DNA of 64,000 bases from Roseiarcus sp050010035. GTDB lineage: Bacteria > Pseudomonadota > Alphaproteobacteria > Rhizobiales > Beijerinckiaceae. The notes beneath the pieces are model-generated. The model did not search any database. It worked only from the letters and a program-made list of their open reading frames with translations, and had not been told where the DNA came from. The stretch is taken from contig JBEKLU010000008.1 in the NCBI GenBank assembly GCA_050010035.1, positions 17,162 through 81,161 on the forward strand, in the 5' to 3' direction. Position 1 is the stretch's first letter; every line of letters begins with the position of its first letter. The translations under genes and the position numbers were made by a program. Positions 24,074-35,039 of this stretch are shown piece after piece.

Positions 24074-24988
24074 CTATTTCTCCAGCAGCACGCGCCGGCA
24101 TTCGGGCGGCAATTGCGCCAGCGTGATCGGCGCCTTGGGCTTGGCGTTGGGGTCGAAGCGCGGATGCAATGCTTCGTCGGTGAACCACCAATCGAGCGAC
24201 TTGTCGCACCCGTCGCCGGGCGGAACCGGGTCCTGCGGCTGGCACGCAGTGTCGCCGGCCGGGCAGACGATGCGAATGTGGAAGTGATAATTGTGCCCCC
24301 AGTAGGGACGCACCTTGTGCATCCACGTTTCGCCCTTGGCGGTTTCGCACAGGGCCTTCTTGATCGCGGCGTTGACGAAGATTCTCTCGACCTCCGGCTC
24401 CTCCGCCGCCGCCTTGATGACGCCCGCCTGCCGCGCGCTCCAATGCTCGGGATCGACGGCGAGTCCGTCCGGCCTGACCATGTCGAGCGCCGACATCTCC
24501 TCGCGTTCGGCGCGGCTGAGCGTGTGGTCCGGCATCGGCGTCAGCCACACGTCGGCGTCCAGGCCGATCTCGTGCGAGGCGTGGCCGGTCAGCATCGGCC
24601 CACCGCGCGGCTGCGAAATGTCGCCCACCAGAATGCCCGGCCAGACGCCCTCGCGCGCCGCCTTGCGCGAAAAGCGCTCGAGGAAGGCGATCATCGCGGG
24701 ATGGCCCCAAATGCGGTTGCGCGACAGGCGCATCACCTGCCAGGTTTCGCCGTCGACGGGCAGCGCCTTGGCGCCGGCCAGGCAGCCGCGCGCGTAAAAG
24801 CCGATCGACCGCGTCTGCGCCTCGGTGGGCGTCATGGCGCGCCCGAAGATTTCCTTGGCGGGCAATTTCGGATCGGCGGGGTTGGCGATCGGCGGCAGAG
24901 GCGCGGGATCGAGGGAGCCCTTGTCCTGCGCGAACGCGCCCGCGCCGGCGCCGACGAGGCAGGCCAAAGCGAGAAAGGTCCGTCGCAT
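24074..24988 (-). CDS. mepA: Penicillin-insensitive murein endopeptidase MepA
   Basis: A 304-residue LAS-family zinc endopeptidase that cuts the D-Ala-meso-DAP cross-bridges of peptidoglycan. Signal peptide at residues 1-20 (FLALACLVGAGAGAFAQ). The zinc motif H-x2-G-x3-D is H139-x2-G142-x3-D146 in SHEIGLDADVW, and a later GHNYHFHIRIVCPAGD supplies the third ligand. Cysteines in the C-terminal part could form a disulfide as in the family. It sits between convergent YqhA and the downstream trans-aconitate methyltransferase-like gene. Confidence 0.93.
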   Translation of the reverse strand: MRRTFLALACLVGAGAGAFAQDKGSLDPAPLPPIANPADPKLPAKEIFGRAMTPTEAQTRSIGFYARGCLAGAKALPVDGETWQVMRLSRNRIWGHPAMIAFLERFSRKAAREGVWPGILVGDISQPRGGPMLTGHASHEIGLDADVWLTPMPDHTLSRAEREEMSALDMVRPDGLAVDPEHWSARQAGVIKAAAEEPEVERIFVNAAIKKALCETAKGETWMHKVRPYWGHNYHFHIRIVCPAGDTACQPQDPVPPGDGCDKSLDWWFTDEALHPRFDPNAKPKAPITLAQLPPECRRVLLEK

Positions 24989-25078
24989 CCTTCGCCTCCG
25001 CCGGCTCTCGGGCGCGATTCGCCAAGCGGCGACCCCGGCGATTCGCCGTCGGCATGTCGCCCCGGCGCGAAGGATGCG

Positions 25079-25870
25079 TCAATCCCCTTCGAGCGCCCGG
25101 GCGCGGCGCGCGGCGACGATGAAGAGCCGCGGGAACGGCAGAAGCACGCCGCCGCCGGCGCGCGGCGGATAGGCGCCGGCGATCGCGTCGCGATAGCGCG
25201 CGAGGAAGGCCGCGCGCTCTTGCGCGCCCAGCGGCGCGACAAAGGGGCGCAATCCCGCGCTCTCGACCCAGGCGACGATGGCGTCGGGGCCTTCCAGGCG
25301 ATGGACGTAGACGGTGCGCCAGATGTCGATCTCGCCGCAAAGCGGCGAAAGCGCCGCGTCATAGTCGGCGAAAGCGCCGATCGCCTCGCGCGCGCGCCCG
25401 GCCTGCGCCAGCTTGTCTCGGAAGCGCGGTTCGGCGGCGATCTCGCGCATCAGGACGTGCGTCGGCTCGTTTTCGTTATCGGGCATCTGCACGGCCAGGC
25501 AGCCGAGCGGCGCGAGCTCGCGCGCAAGGCGTGCCATGACCGCGATGTGATCGGGAACCCAGTGCAGAACGGCGTTGGCAAAAATGAGATCGGCCGGCCC
25601 GCCGCGCCAATCCGCAAGATCGCCCTGGGTGAAGGTTAGCCGGGGCAGGCGCGCGCGGGCCGACGCGAGCATGTCGGGCGAGGCGTCGAGGCCGACGATC
25701 TCGCCTTCGGGGCAGCGCTCGGCGAGCAATTGCGTGGAATTGCCGGGCCCGCAACCGAGATCGACGATCCGCCGCCGCGCGCCGCTCGGCACGCGCGCCA
25801 GAAGGTCCGCCGCGGCGCGGCTCCGCTCGGCTTCGAAGCGTCGATACGCCCTGGCGTTCCAATCGTCCAT
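25079..25870 (-). CDS. tam: Trans-aconitate 2-methyltransferase-like SAM enzyme
   Basis: A 263-residue methyltransferase. Motif I, VDLGCGPGNST (about residues 36-46), post-I GLDASPDML and NAVLHWVPDH (motif II-like) are typical of the Tam family, which methylates trans-aconitate to relieve aconitase inhibition. The ATG at 25870 (MDDWNARAYRRFEAERSRAAADLL) matches the family start; an earlier start at 25891 adds 7 residues. Tam length is about 250-260 in relatives. The inverted repeat GTTAT-N8-ATAAC (25877-25894) lies just upstream. Confidence 0.85.
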   Translation of the reverse strand: MDDWNARAYRRFEAERSRAAADLLARVPSGARRRIVDLGCGPGNSTQLLAERCPEGEIVGLDASPDMLASARARLPRLTFTQGDLADWRGGPADLIFANAVLHWVPDHIAVMARLARELAPLGCLAVQMPDNENEPTHVLMREIAAEPRFRDKLAQAGRAREAIGAFADYDAALSPLCGEIDIWRTVYVHRLEGPDAIVAWVESAGLRPFVAPLGAQERAAFLARYRDAIAGAYPPRAGGGVLLPFPRLFIVAARRARALEGD

Positions 25871-26482
25871 ATTGATGTTATAATGCAACATAACGAGAGA
25901 ATTTTCGAGCGGCGCGCTCGCGACAAAATTGCAACATATTTACGACCACTGCCGTCGGAATCGGACGATCAAGAAAATGCCATAGTTTACAAAGCGTTAA
26001 TGGCAAAGCGCGCCGCCGGCCCGATTCGATGGCGCGCAATATGGCGGAATTGTTCCAAATTCTTGACGTGAGTTCGCCGCCGGCGCGCGGCCGGTAAAAT
26101 GGTCTTCGCGGCGAACTTCGCCTGCTTTTCAATTGTTTGTCCGCGGCGGCGGACGAGACGTCGAACGACGCCGCGCCGCGCGCCGCGGGACATCCGGCGG
26201 CCCGCCACAAGGCGGTTGCCCTGTCCGCGTCGCCGTGCGATATTGTCATCGGGCAAGCAAAAAGCGATGCAGGGCGGCGCTTCGGAATTGGTGCATTGTA
26301 ATTGCGATGCTAGATAAGCGTATACTACAGGAAGGTGCCGATTTTATAGGATTATATATTCACTGTTGTTGAATTGCGACAGTTCGTTGACGTAGGGCGT
26401 CAGGCGGCTTTCTTACGAATTCTAACAGTTTCACGAAGGTTTCGGTATTGCGACCACAGTGCGGGCTGTGGAGGGAGAGGCC
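25871..26482. other. AT-richer intergenic region upstream of the rhodanese and dnaA
   Basis: About 610 bases without a convincing gene. It is more AT-rich than the rest, especially around 25880-26000 and 26290-26420. On the plus strand, TTGTAA (26296-26301) and TATACT (26321-26326) could be a promoter with a 19 base spacer; TTGACG lies at 26387-26392. No DnaA box close to TTATCCACA was found. The small frames here have unusual composition and no recognisable domain. Confidence 0.5.
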
Positions 26483-26929
26483 ATGTCATTTCAACAACCT
26501 GCGGGGTACGCGGGGAATTTGTCCGTCGCGGATGCATACGCCATTCTGACTGCGGACGAAAAATCCGTGCTTGTCGACGTTCGCACGCAACCGGAATGGA
26601 CCTATGTCGGCGTCCCTGATCTTGGGCGCCTGGGCAAGACGCCCATTTTCCAGGAGTGGCAAATCTATCCGTCGATGCAAGTCGCCGCCGATTTCACGCC
26701 GCGTCTGGTCGCCGCGCTGAAGGCGCGCGGCGCCGATGTTTCGACGCCCGTGCTCTTCATTTGCCGTTCCGGCGTGCGCTCGCGCTCGGCGGCGATCGCC
26801 CTGACCGAGGCCGGATGGTCGCGTTGCTACAATATCGCGGAGGGCTTCGAAGGGGAGTTGGACGGGACGCGCAGGCGGGGCGCGCTCGGCGGCTGGCGGG
26901 TGCGAGGCCTGCCTTGGACCCAGTCCTGA
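26483..26929 (+). CDS. Rhodanese-like domain protein
   Basis: A 148-residue single rhodanese domain. The active-site loop is CRSGVRS with Cys94; the N-terminal VLVDVRTQPEWTYVGVPDL motif is also typical. Rhodaneses transfer sulfane sulfur; a single-domain form beside dnaA may serve tRNA thiolation or sulfur relay, or have no link to dnaA. ATG at 26483 follows GGAGGGAGAGGCC; a GTG at 26459 is 24 bases earlier. In many Rhizobiales the gene before dnaA is rpsT, so this neighbour is different. Confidence 0.88.
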   Translation: MSFQQPAGYAGNLSVADAYAILTADEKSVLVDVRTQPEWTYVGVPDLGRLGKTPIFQEWQIYPSMQVAADFTPRLVAALKARGADVSTPVLFICRSGVRSRSAAIALTEAGWSRCYNIAEGFEGELDGTRRRGALGGWRVRGLPWTQS

Positions 26930-26993
26930 TCGGTTTCTTGAGGAACCGATATTCGCCCCTTTCTCCCACTCGTCCTTTTTCCAAGAGACTCCG

Positions 26994-28505
26994 ATGAACC
27001 CTAGCGCCGATCTGGCTACGGCTGCGGCCGACTTGCGAGTCATTCCCACGATGCGCAACCTCGAAGACAGCTGGCGACGCTGCTGCACGCGTCTGCGCGC
27101 GGAACTGGGCGAAGATGTCTTCACCAGCTGGTTCGGGCGGCTGGCGCTCGATACGGTCGAAGGCGGTCGCGCGCATTTCTTCGTGCCGACGCGATTCCTG
27201 AAGAGCTGGATCGAGTCGCATTATCACGAGCGCATCCTCACGGCGTTGGAGGCCGAGATCGGCGCCGTCGCCTCGATCAGCATCTCCGTGCGCTCTTCGA
27301 CCAGCGCGCCGGCGCCGCAGAGCGGCCCGACGGCGGCTCCCTCCAACAATCCGAAGGCGATCGAGGGTCCGCGGGTCGGCGCGATCCGCGCATCGATGCA
27401 CGCGTCCGCCGCGTCGCGATCCGGATCGAGAACCGACAACGGCGGGCGCGAGGAGACCGTGGCGGGATCGCCGCTCGACCGCCGGCTTTCGTTCGCGTCC
27501 TTTCTCGTGGGGCGGTCCAATCAATTGGCCTTTTCGGCCGCTCAGCGCGTCGCGGGGAATCGTGGCGGCGAGCCGCCCGCCTTCAGCCCGCTTTACGTCC
27601 ATTCGGCGGTCGGGCTCGGCAAGACGCACTTGTTGCAGGCCACCGCGCACGCGGCGGCCGCGCAGGGACGCAGCGTCGTCTACCTGACGGCCGAAAGATT
27701 CATGTACGGTTTTGTCGCGGCGTTGCAGTCGCAAACGGCGATCGCCTTCAAGGAGGCGCTGCGTTCCGTCGAACTTCTGATCTTCGACGACGCCCAGTTT
27801 CTGCAGGGCAAGGCGATCCAGGCCGAATTCGGCCACGCGCTCAACGCTCTTCTCGATTCCGGGCGCCAGGTCGTGGTCGCCGCGGACCGCCCGCCCGGAG
27901 ATCTCGAATCGCTCGAGGAGCGGGTGCGTTCGCGTTTGGCCGGGGGGCTGTGCGTCGAGATGAGCGCGCTGGACGAACCGTTGCGCGTGAAGATCCTCGA
28001 GGCGCGGATCGCCGCGGCGCGCGCGCAGAACCCGCATTTCGAGATTTCGCCCGCCGTTCTCGCCTTCGTCGCGCACTCGATCACGTCGAACGGGCGCGAT
28101 CTCGAAGGCGCGGTCAATCGCTTGCTCGCCCACTCGATCGAGGGCGCGCCGCCGCTCACCGTGGAAGGGGCGGAAATCGCGATCCGCGACCTCATCCGCG
28201 CCAAGGAGCCCAAGCGCGTGAAGATCGAGGAGATTCAGAAGCTGGTCGCGAGCCACTACAGCGTGACGCGGGCCGACATTCTTTCCTCGCGGCGCACCGC
28301 CACCGTGGTCAAGCCGAGACAGGTCGCGATGTATCTCGCCAAGGCGCTCACCTTGCGCTCGCTGCCCGAGATCGGGCGCCGCTTCGGCGGACGCGATCAC
28401 ACGACCGTGCTGCACGCCGTGCGCAAGATCGAGGGCCTCACCTCTTCCGACTCCGCGCTGCGCGAAGAGCTGGAACTGCTCAAACGCATGTTGCAGGAAT
28501 ATTGA
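26994..28505 (+). CDS. dnaA: Chromosomal replication initiator DnaA
   Basis: A 503-residue AAA+ initiator. Domain I about residues 15-95 (WRRCCTRLRAELGEDVFTSWFGRLAL), a long Ser/Ala-rich domain II linker (about 96-165), domain III with Walker A SAVGLGKT (about 202-209), Walker B LLIFDDAQFL, and domain IV with the DNA-binding signature GGRDHTTVLHAVRKIE near residue 465. It binds DnaA boxes at oriC with ATP. The linker is typical of alphaproteobacteria. The gene is alone, not followed by dnaN. No origin is obvious near it. Confidence 0.97.
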   Translation: MNPSADLATAAADLRVIPTMRNLEDSWRRCCTRLRAELGEDVFTSWFGRLALDTVEGGRAHFFVPTRFLKSWIESHYHERILTALEAEIGAVASISISVRSSTSAPAPQSGPTAAPSNNPKAIEGPRVGAIRASMHASAASRSGSRTDNGGREETVAGSPLDRRLSFASFLVGRSNQLAFSAAQRVAGNRGGEPPAFSPLYVHSAVGLGKTHLLQATAHAAAAQGRSVVYLTAERFMYGFVAALQSQTAIAFKEALRSVELLIFDDAQFLQGKAIQAEFGHALNALLDSGRQVVVAADRPPGDLESLEERVRSRLAGGLCVEMSALDEPLRVKILEARIAAARAQNPHFEISPAVLAFVAHSITSNGRDLEGAVNRLLAHSIEGAPPLTVEGAEIAIRDLIRAKEPKRVKIEEIQKLVASHYSVTRADILSSRRTATVVKPRQVAMYLAKALTLRSLPEIGRRFGGRDHTTVLHAVRKIEGLTSSDSALREELELLKRMLQEY

Positions 28506-28639
28506 GTGGCGTGCACATATCCGGCAAAGCCTGCGGCCAACCGCCCCGCCGGCGTCAAGGTGCGCGCATGCCGTAGCCCTTGTGGGGGAGGGGACGGCGG
28601 GCGCCCTTCAATTTTGCCGGCGCGGACGCGGAGCGGGCG

Positions 28640-28984
28640 ATGGCGCTGATCTTCAAGATCGTCGGCCTCGAGGAGTGGCGCGCGGCCGAGGCGGCCGGCG
28701 TCTTCGCCGGCGCGGCGGTCGACCGCGCCGACGGCTACATTCATTTCTCGACCGCCGCGCAGGCGCCCGAAACCGCCGCCAAATGGTTCGAAGGGCGCGA
28801 CGACCTCATGCTGGCGGCGGTCGAGGCCGACGCGCTGGGACCGGCGCTACGTTGGGAGCCGGCGCGCGGCGGGGCGCTGTTCCCGCATCTCTATGGACCG
28901 CTGGCGCTCGAGGCGGTCGTTTGGACGCGTCCCCTGCCGCTGGGCGAGGCGGGCCGTCATCTCTTCGGAAGTCTCGAGGCATGA
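28640..28984 (+). CDS. DUF952 family protein
   Basis: A 114-residue protein of the DUF952 family: MALIFKIVGLEEWRAAEAAG, DGYIHFSTAAQAPETAAKWF, and FPHLYGPLALEAVVW are conserved. The family is glutathione S-transferase-like in fold reports but its function is unknown. ATG at 28640 (MALIFKIV) is chosen over an upstream frame without similarity. Its stop overlaps the pyrD start by 4 bases (ATGA), so the pair is translated together, an arrangement common in alphaproteobacteria. Confidence 0.88.
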   Translation: MALIFKIVGLEEWRAAEAAGVFAGAAVDRADGYIHFSTAAQAPETAAKWFEGRDDLMLAAVEADALGPALRWEPARGGALFPHLYGPLALEAVVWTRPLPLGEAGRHLFGSLEA

Positions 28985-30048
28985 TGCGCGCGCTCGGCGC
29001 GTTGGCGCGCCCCGTTCTGGCGCGTCTGCCGCCGGAGACCGCGCATCGCGCCACGATCGCGGCGCTGAAGCTCGCGCCCCTCGCGCGGCCTCGCGCGCCC
29101 GATCCGCGCCTCGCGGTCAGCGCCTTCGGGCTGGAGTTTCCCAATCCCCTGGGCCTGGCCGCCGGGTTCGACAAGAACGCCGAGGTTCCGCGCGCGTTGC
29201 TCGCGTGGGGGTTCGGCTTCGTCGAGGTGGGAACGCTGACGCCGCGCCCGCAATCGGGCAATCCCTCGCCGCGGCTGTTCCGCCTGCAGGCCGACCGCGC
29301 GCTGGTCAATCGCTTCGGCTTCAACAATCTCGGCTACGAGGCGGCGCGCGCACGTCTGGCGGCAAGGAGAATCGACGGCGTGGTCGGCGTCAACCTCGGC
29401 CCCAACAAGGACGCCGCCGATCGGCTCGCCGACTACGCGCTCGGGGTGAAGACGTTCGCGCCGCTCGCCAGCTATTTCGCCATCAACGTCTCCTCGCCGA
29501 ACACGCCGTCTTTACGCGATCTGCAACGGCGCGACGCGCTCGACGAACTGGTGGCGCGGGTGATGGACGCGCGCGAGGAGGCCGCGCCGCGCCGGCCGGT
29601 GCTGATCAAGATCGCGCCCGATCTCGACCTGCGCGCGCTCGACGACGTGGTCGCGGTGTGCGCAGCGCGCGGCGTCGACGGCATGATCGTCTCCAACACG
29701 ACGATCGCGCGGCCGCCGTCCTTACGCGACGCTCGTGCGCGCGAGGCCGGCGGCCTGTCGGGCCGGCCGCTGTTCGAGCCGTCGACGCGAATGCTGGCCC
29801 GGACGTTTCTGCGCTGCGGGGGCGCGTTCGCGCTGATCGGCTGCGGCGGCGTCGACGACGCCGAATCGGCGCTGGCCAAGATCGAGGCGGGCGCGAGCTT
29901 GGTGCAGCTCTACACCGGGCTCGTCTATCGCGGACCGGGCCTGATCGACGAGATTCTCGACGGGCTGTCGCGCACGGTCGCGGCGCGCGGCGATCTGGCG
30001 GCGCTGGTGGGGATTCGGGCGCGCGATTGGGCCGCCTCGACGGGCTGA
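28981..30048 (+). CDS. pyrD: Dihydroorotate dehydrogenase (quinone)
   Basis: A 355-residue class 2 dihydroorotate dehydrogenase, membrane-associated, oxidising dihydroorotate to orotate with quinone. Family motifs include NPLGLAAGFDKNAEVP, VGTLTPRPQSGNPSPRLFRL, NRFGFNNLGYEAA, NVSSPNTPSLRDLQ, IVSNTTIARP and LIGCGGVDDAESALAKIEAGASLVQLYTG for the FMN site, with the catalytic Ser in the SSPN region. The N-terminal part (PVLARLPPETAHRATIAALK) is the membrane-binding helix. ATG at 28981 overlaps the DUF952 stop. Confidence 0.96.
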   Translation: MMRALGALARPVLARLPPETAHRATIAALKLAPLARPRAPDPRLAVSAFGLEFPNPLGLAAGFDKNAEVPRALLAWGFGFVEVGTLTPRPQSGNPSPRLFRLQADRALVNRFGFNNLGYEAARARLAARRIDGVVGVNLGPNKDAADRLADYALGVKTFAPLASYFAINVSSPNTPSLRDLQRRDALDELVARVMDAREEAAPRRPVLIKIAPDLDLRALDDVVAVCAARGVDGMIVSNTTIARPPSLRDARAREAGGLSGRPLFEPSTRMLARTFLRCGGAFALIGCGGVDDAESALAKIEAGASLVQLYTGLVYRGPGLIDEILDGLSRTVAARGDLAALVGIRARDWAASTG

Positions 30049-30052
30049 GCCT

Positions 30053-30328
30053 TCAGCGCGCCCGGCGCGAATCCAGCAGCCGCAGCACCAGCCAGACCGG
30101 CAGCACGACGAGCGCGCCGGTCGCCAGGATGCGGCCGATCTGGCGAACGTCGGTCAGGCCGAATTCGACCAGGCGATGGGCCAGGCGCACGAAGCTGTCG
30201 AGGATGTCGGCGGGCTCGAAGCCGAACGTGACCAGGACCATGCCGACGACGAAGGAAACGACGATCAGGCGCAGCGCCACCGAGGCCGGCGAGCCGCCGA
30301 GAAAATTGGTCAGCGTCGGACTGCTCAT
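30053..30328 (-). CDS. DUF6460 family small membrane protein
   Basis: A 91-residue protein. MSSPTLTNFLGGSPASVALRLIVVSFVVGMVLVTFGFEP, DILDSFVRLAHRLVEFG, and TGALVVLPVWLVLRLLD give one or two membrane segments; I recognise it as DUF6460, an alphaproteobacterial family of unknown function. ATG at 30328 chosen; the frame reaches 30454 without support. It converges with pyrD, with only 4 bases between the stops. Role unknown. Confidence 0.8.
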   Translation of the reverse strand: MSSPTLTNFLGGSPASVALRLIVVSFVVGMVLVTFGFEPADILDSFVRLAHRLVEFGLTDVRQIGRILATGALVVLPVWLVLRLLDSRRAR

Positions 30329-30460
30329 GCGAAGGCCTTTTCTCGGAGCGAACGGAATCGGATCGGGACGAGGCGTCTTCTCGCCGGGTTTCTTGACCAG
30401 TTTGAGGCCGCGCCGCCGCGAATTCAAGCGCGGCTTCACCCCGGCGCCGTACATGAAAGG

Positions 30461-30859
30461 CTAGGCCAGCAGCTTCGCGTTCATCCCTTGCGCGAGCGCC
30501 AACTTCACCGCTGACTTGTCGAAGGAAACGAACGTATCTGCGCCGAGATCGGCGCCTTCGAAGGCGATGACGCCGTCGGCAAAATCGCCGCCCGCCTCCA
30601 GATGCGCCAAACCCGCCTCCGCCGCCGGACGATTCACCACGACGTTGGCCGCGTCGATCAGCCGTCGGAAGGCTTCGGCGATTTCTCCGGCCGGTATCTT
30701 GTAGCCGCGCGACAGCACCCAGGCGAGTTCGCATAGCGTCGGCGACGTTAGCGCCACCATTTCCGCGCGCTCCAACGCATCCCTGGCGATGCGGCCTTGC
30801 CGCGGGTTGTCGTCCGTCATGGCGCGAACCAGGACGTTCGTGTCCGCCGTGATCCTCAC
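30461..30859 (-). CDS. vapC: VapC-type PIN-domain toxin
   Basis: A 132-residue PIN-domain ribonuclease toxin, with ITADTNVLVRAMTDDN, ELAWVLSR, DFADGVIAFEGADLGADTFVSFDKSA giving the acidic active site (D6-type Asp, Glu, Asp and Asp). It cleaves tRNA or rRNA in the family. GTG at 30859 overlaps the antitoxin stop (GTGA), so it is coupled to it. It is the second gene of the AbrB-VapC module, the usual order. Confidence 0.88.
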   Translation of the reverse strand: MRITADTNVLVRAMTDDNPRQGRIARDALERAEMVALTSPTLCELAWVLSRGYKIPAGEIAEAFRRLIDAANVVVNRPAAEAGLAHLEAGGDFADGVIAFEGADLGADTFVSFDKSAVKLALAQGMNAKLLA

Positions 30860-31107
30860 CGTTTTCCAGCCCAGCCTTCGGCCGTCAGTTCGTTGATCTC
30901 CTCGATCGAAAGGGACGGGGCGCCCTTCCGCTTGAAGACATTGAAGACGTCGGAAATCCGTCCCTTCGGGCGCACGGCTTGGGCTTCGACGCGGCCGCCC
31001 GGGAGCAACTCGACGCTGATTTTCTCGCCGGGGCGAACGCCGAGATGCCTGAGGACATCCTGGCGGAAGGTGACTTGTCCTTTGGCGGTGATTTTGAGTG
31101 TGGGCAT
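30856..31107 (-). CDS. AbrB/MazE-fold antitoxin
   Basis: An 83-residue protein with an AbrB/SpoVT swapped-hairpin N-terminal DNA-binding domain: MPTLKITAKGQVTFRQDVLRHLGVRPGEKISVELLPGGRVEAQ. The C-terminal part SLSIEEINELTAEGWAGKR binds the PIN toxin. Together with the overlapping vapC it forms a type II module. The promoter and palindrome at 31134-31162 lie just upstream. The start is clear. Confidence 0.9.
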   Translation of the reverse strand: MPTLKITAKGQVTFRQDVLRHLGVRPGEKISVELLPGGRVEAQAVRPKGRISDVFNVFKRKGAPSLSIEEINELTAEGWAGKR

Positions 31108-31133
31108 CGCGCGGCCTCGTGTTCCCGATCGTC

Positions 31134-31162
31134 AATGTAAGGCGAGATTACCTTACGATCAA
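31134..31162 (-). promoter_or_regulatory. Promoter and operator of the AbrB-VapC module
   Basis: On the minus strand TTGATC (complement of 31157-31162) and TACATT (complement of 31134-31139) are exactly 17 bases apart. The inverted repeat GTAAGG-N8-CCTTAC (31137-31156) covers the spacer and -10. The AbrB-type antitoxin probably binds it. Confidence 0.6.
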
Positions 31163-31307
31163 CCTAAGGATCTCCGTGAGGATAGAGCCGGCTCAGGAAA
31201 ACTGGACAGAGGGATAAGTGGATCACCCGCTCGCCCGGGATGACTTGCCCATGCCGTATTGGTAGAAATGCGGCGCGAACGGCATTCCGATCGGGGTTCG
31301 GGGCGCA

Positions 31308-31937
31308 ATGAGCGAACTCATTCGCGATTATCTCGACGAGCTGCTGAACTCTCTGGGAGGCGCGTCGCCGCCGATCGATCCCAGCGTCTTGAAATCGCTT
31401 TACGGCCGCAGGGACTATGCGGCCATGCTGGGCTGGATCAAGAACTCGATGCGGCTCGATCTTCGCGTAGGGCTGAGGATCGTCGACGCGCCCGAGCCCT
31501 CGCCTCCGATGTGGATCGAAACCCCGCAGCCGATGCCGGCGTACGGCGCCGCCGGGTTTCGCAACGCGCGCGTCATCGTCAACGCTCGCCGCGACGCGCT
31601 CGAAGCCAAGTCGTTCGTGTGGGTCGTCGCGGGATTCTCGCACGAACTCTCGCACGTCGTATTGTTCGCCATTGGGCATCGATTGCAGCGCGACGAGAAG
31701 GCCGTCGATCTGACCGCGATGATCCTCGGCTACCCATCCTTCGTCGGCGCCGCGGAAATCGCCAGGTCGCAGGGACTCGTCTGGTCGATATTGCTGGCGA
31801 TCGCCTTGCTGCCGGCCGGCGTCCTGTTCTGGCGCGGCCCGCCGAGGAAGACCTGGCGCCTCGGCTATCTCACGCGCGCCGAGGCGGCCGCCGCGCGCGA
31901 CTATCTCGCGCAAGGCCGGCGCCCGTGGTCGCGGTGA
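31308..31937 (+). CDS. Membrane-associated HELSH protein (putative zinc-dependent protease-like)
   Basis: A 209-residue protein. A central FSHELSHVVLFAIGHRLQRDEKAVDLTAMILGY contains an H-E-x-x-H-like core (HELSH) plus a later Asp-Glu, matching zinc metallopeptidases; the glutamate is E in HELSH and DEKAVDL may supply the third ligand. One or two hydrophobic segments follow (LVWSILLAIALLPAGVLFW). The family is not recognised; similar proteins exist in Rhizobiales as far as I recall, with no function. ATG at 31308 chosen with no strong SD. It diverges from the AbrB-VapC module. Confidence 0.7.
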   Translation: MSELIRDYLDELLNSLGGASPPIDPSVLKSLYGRRDYAAMLGWIKNSMRLDLRVGLRIVDAPEPSPPMWIETPQPMPAYGAAGFRNARVIVNARRDALEAKSFVWVVAGFSHELSHVVLFAIGHRLQRDEKAVDLTAMILGYPSFVGAAEIARSQGLVWSILLAIALLPAGVLFWRGPPRKTWRLGYLTRAEAAAARDYLAQGRRPWSR

Positions 31938-32007
31938 AGGCGAACGAAACTAGCTCTAAGGCCTGCGCGCATCTCGGCGACAGCGCGGCTATTCGCCCCG
32001 CCCCCGA

Positions 32008-32115
32008 CCTCTCCCCGCGCGCGGGGAGAGGGGAAGAAAGGCCCCGCGAACTCCTCTCCCCGCAAAGGGCGTTCGGAAGAACGGCCGTTCTGCGAACGGG
32101 CTATGCGGGGAGAGG
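32008..32115. repeat. Nested palindromic intergenic repeat
   Basis: Bases 32008-32031 are a perfect 24 base palindrome with arms CCTCTCCCCGC and GCGGGGAGAGG. A second arm pair, CCTCTCCCCGCA (32053-32064) and TGCGGGGAGAGG (32104-32115), encloses a further perfect palindrome, AGAACGGCCGTTCT. The arms recur in both elements, so this is a compound repeat between the HELSH gene and clpB. Confidence 0.7.
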
Positions 32116-32181
32116 CAGGGTGAGGGGCCCGGGTGATTGACCGCAAGCTTCGCCGAGAGTGTCACTCCCGCGCGGCCCGCC

Positions 32182-34836
<2,655 letters not shown>

Positions 34837-35039
34837 TTATCATCTCCCCTCTAGCCCCGCCGAGCGCCCCGAAGCGACGCCGAACGGTCCGGACGATGTC
34901 GAATCGACCGCTTTCGCAGTCTTGCGGCCTATGTAGGGAGAGGCTGGCGCGAACGGAAGGGCGGCAACGACTTCCTCTCGCGTGCGGGCTATTTCAGCCG
35001 CAGACGACCGCGCGTTCGCGGGGGACGGCGACTTGGCGA

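Noticed and set aside
25987..26256. Small Arg-rich frame in the region before the rhodanese
   Set aside because: Low-complexity composition, no ribosome site and no domain; likely chance.
25871..26993. Possible replication origin next to dnaA
   Set aside because: No DnaA boxes near the consensus were found and no AT-rich unwinding element with them; position near dnaA alone is not enough.
26757..28415. A 552-codon minus-strand frame over dnaA
   Set aside because: Antisense to dnaA with all domains intact; no family similarity.
32008..32115. Possible CRISPR array in the palindromic repeats
   Set aside because: Only two palindromic blocks without regular spacers; no cas genes in the window.
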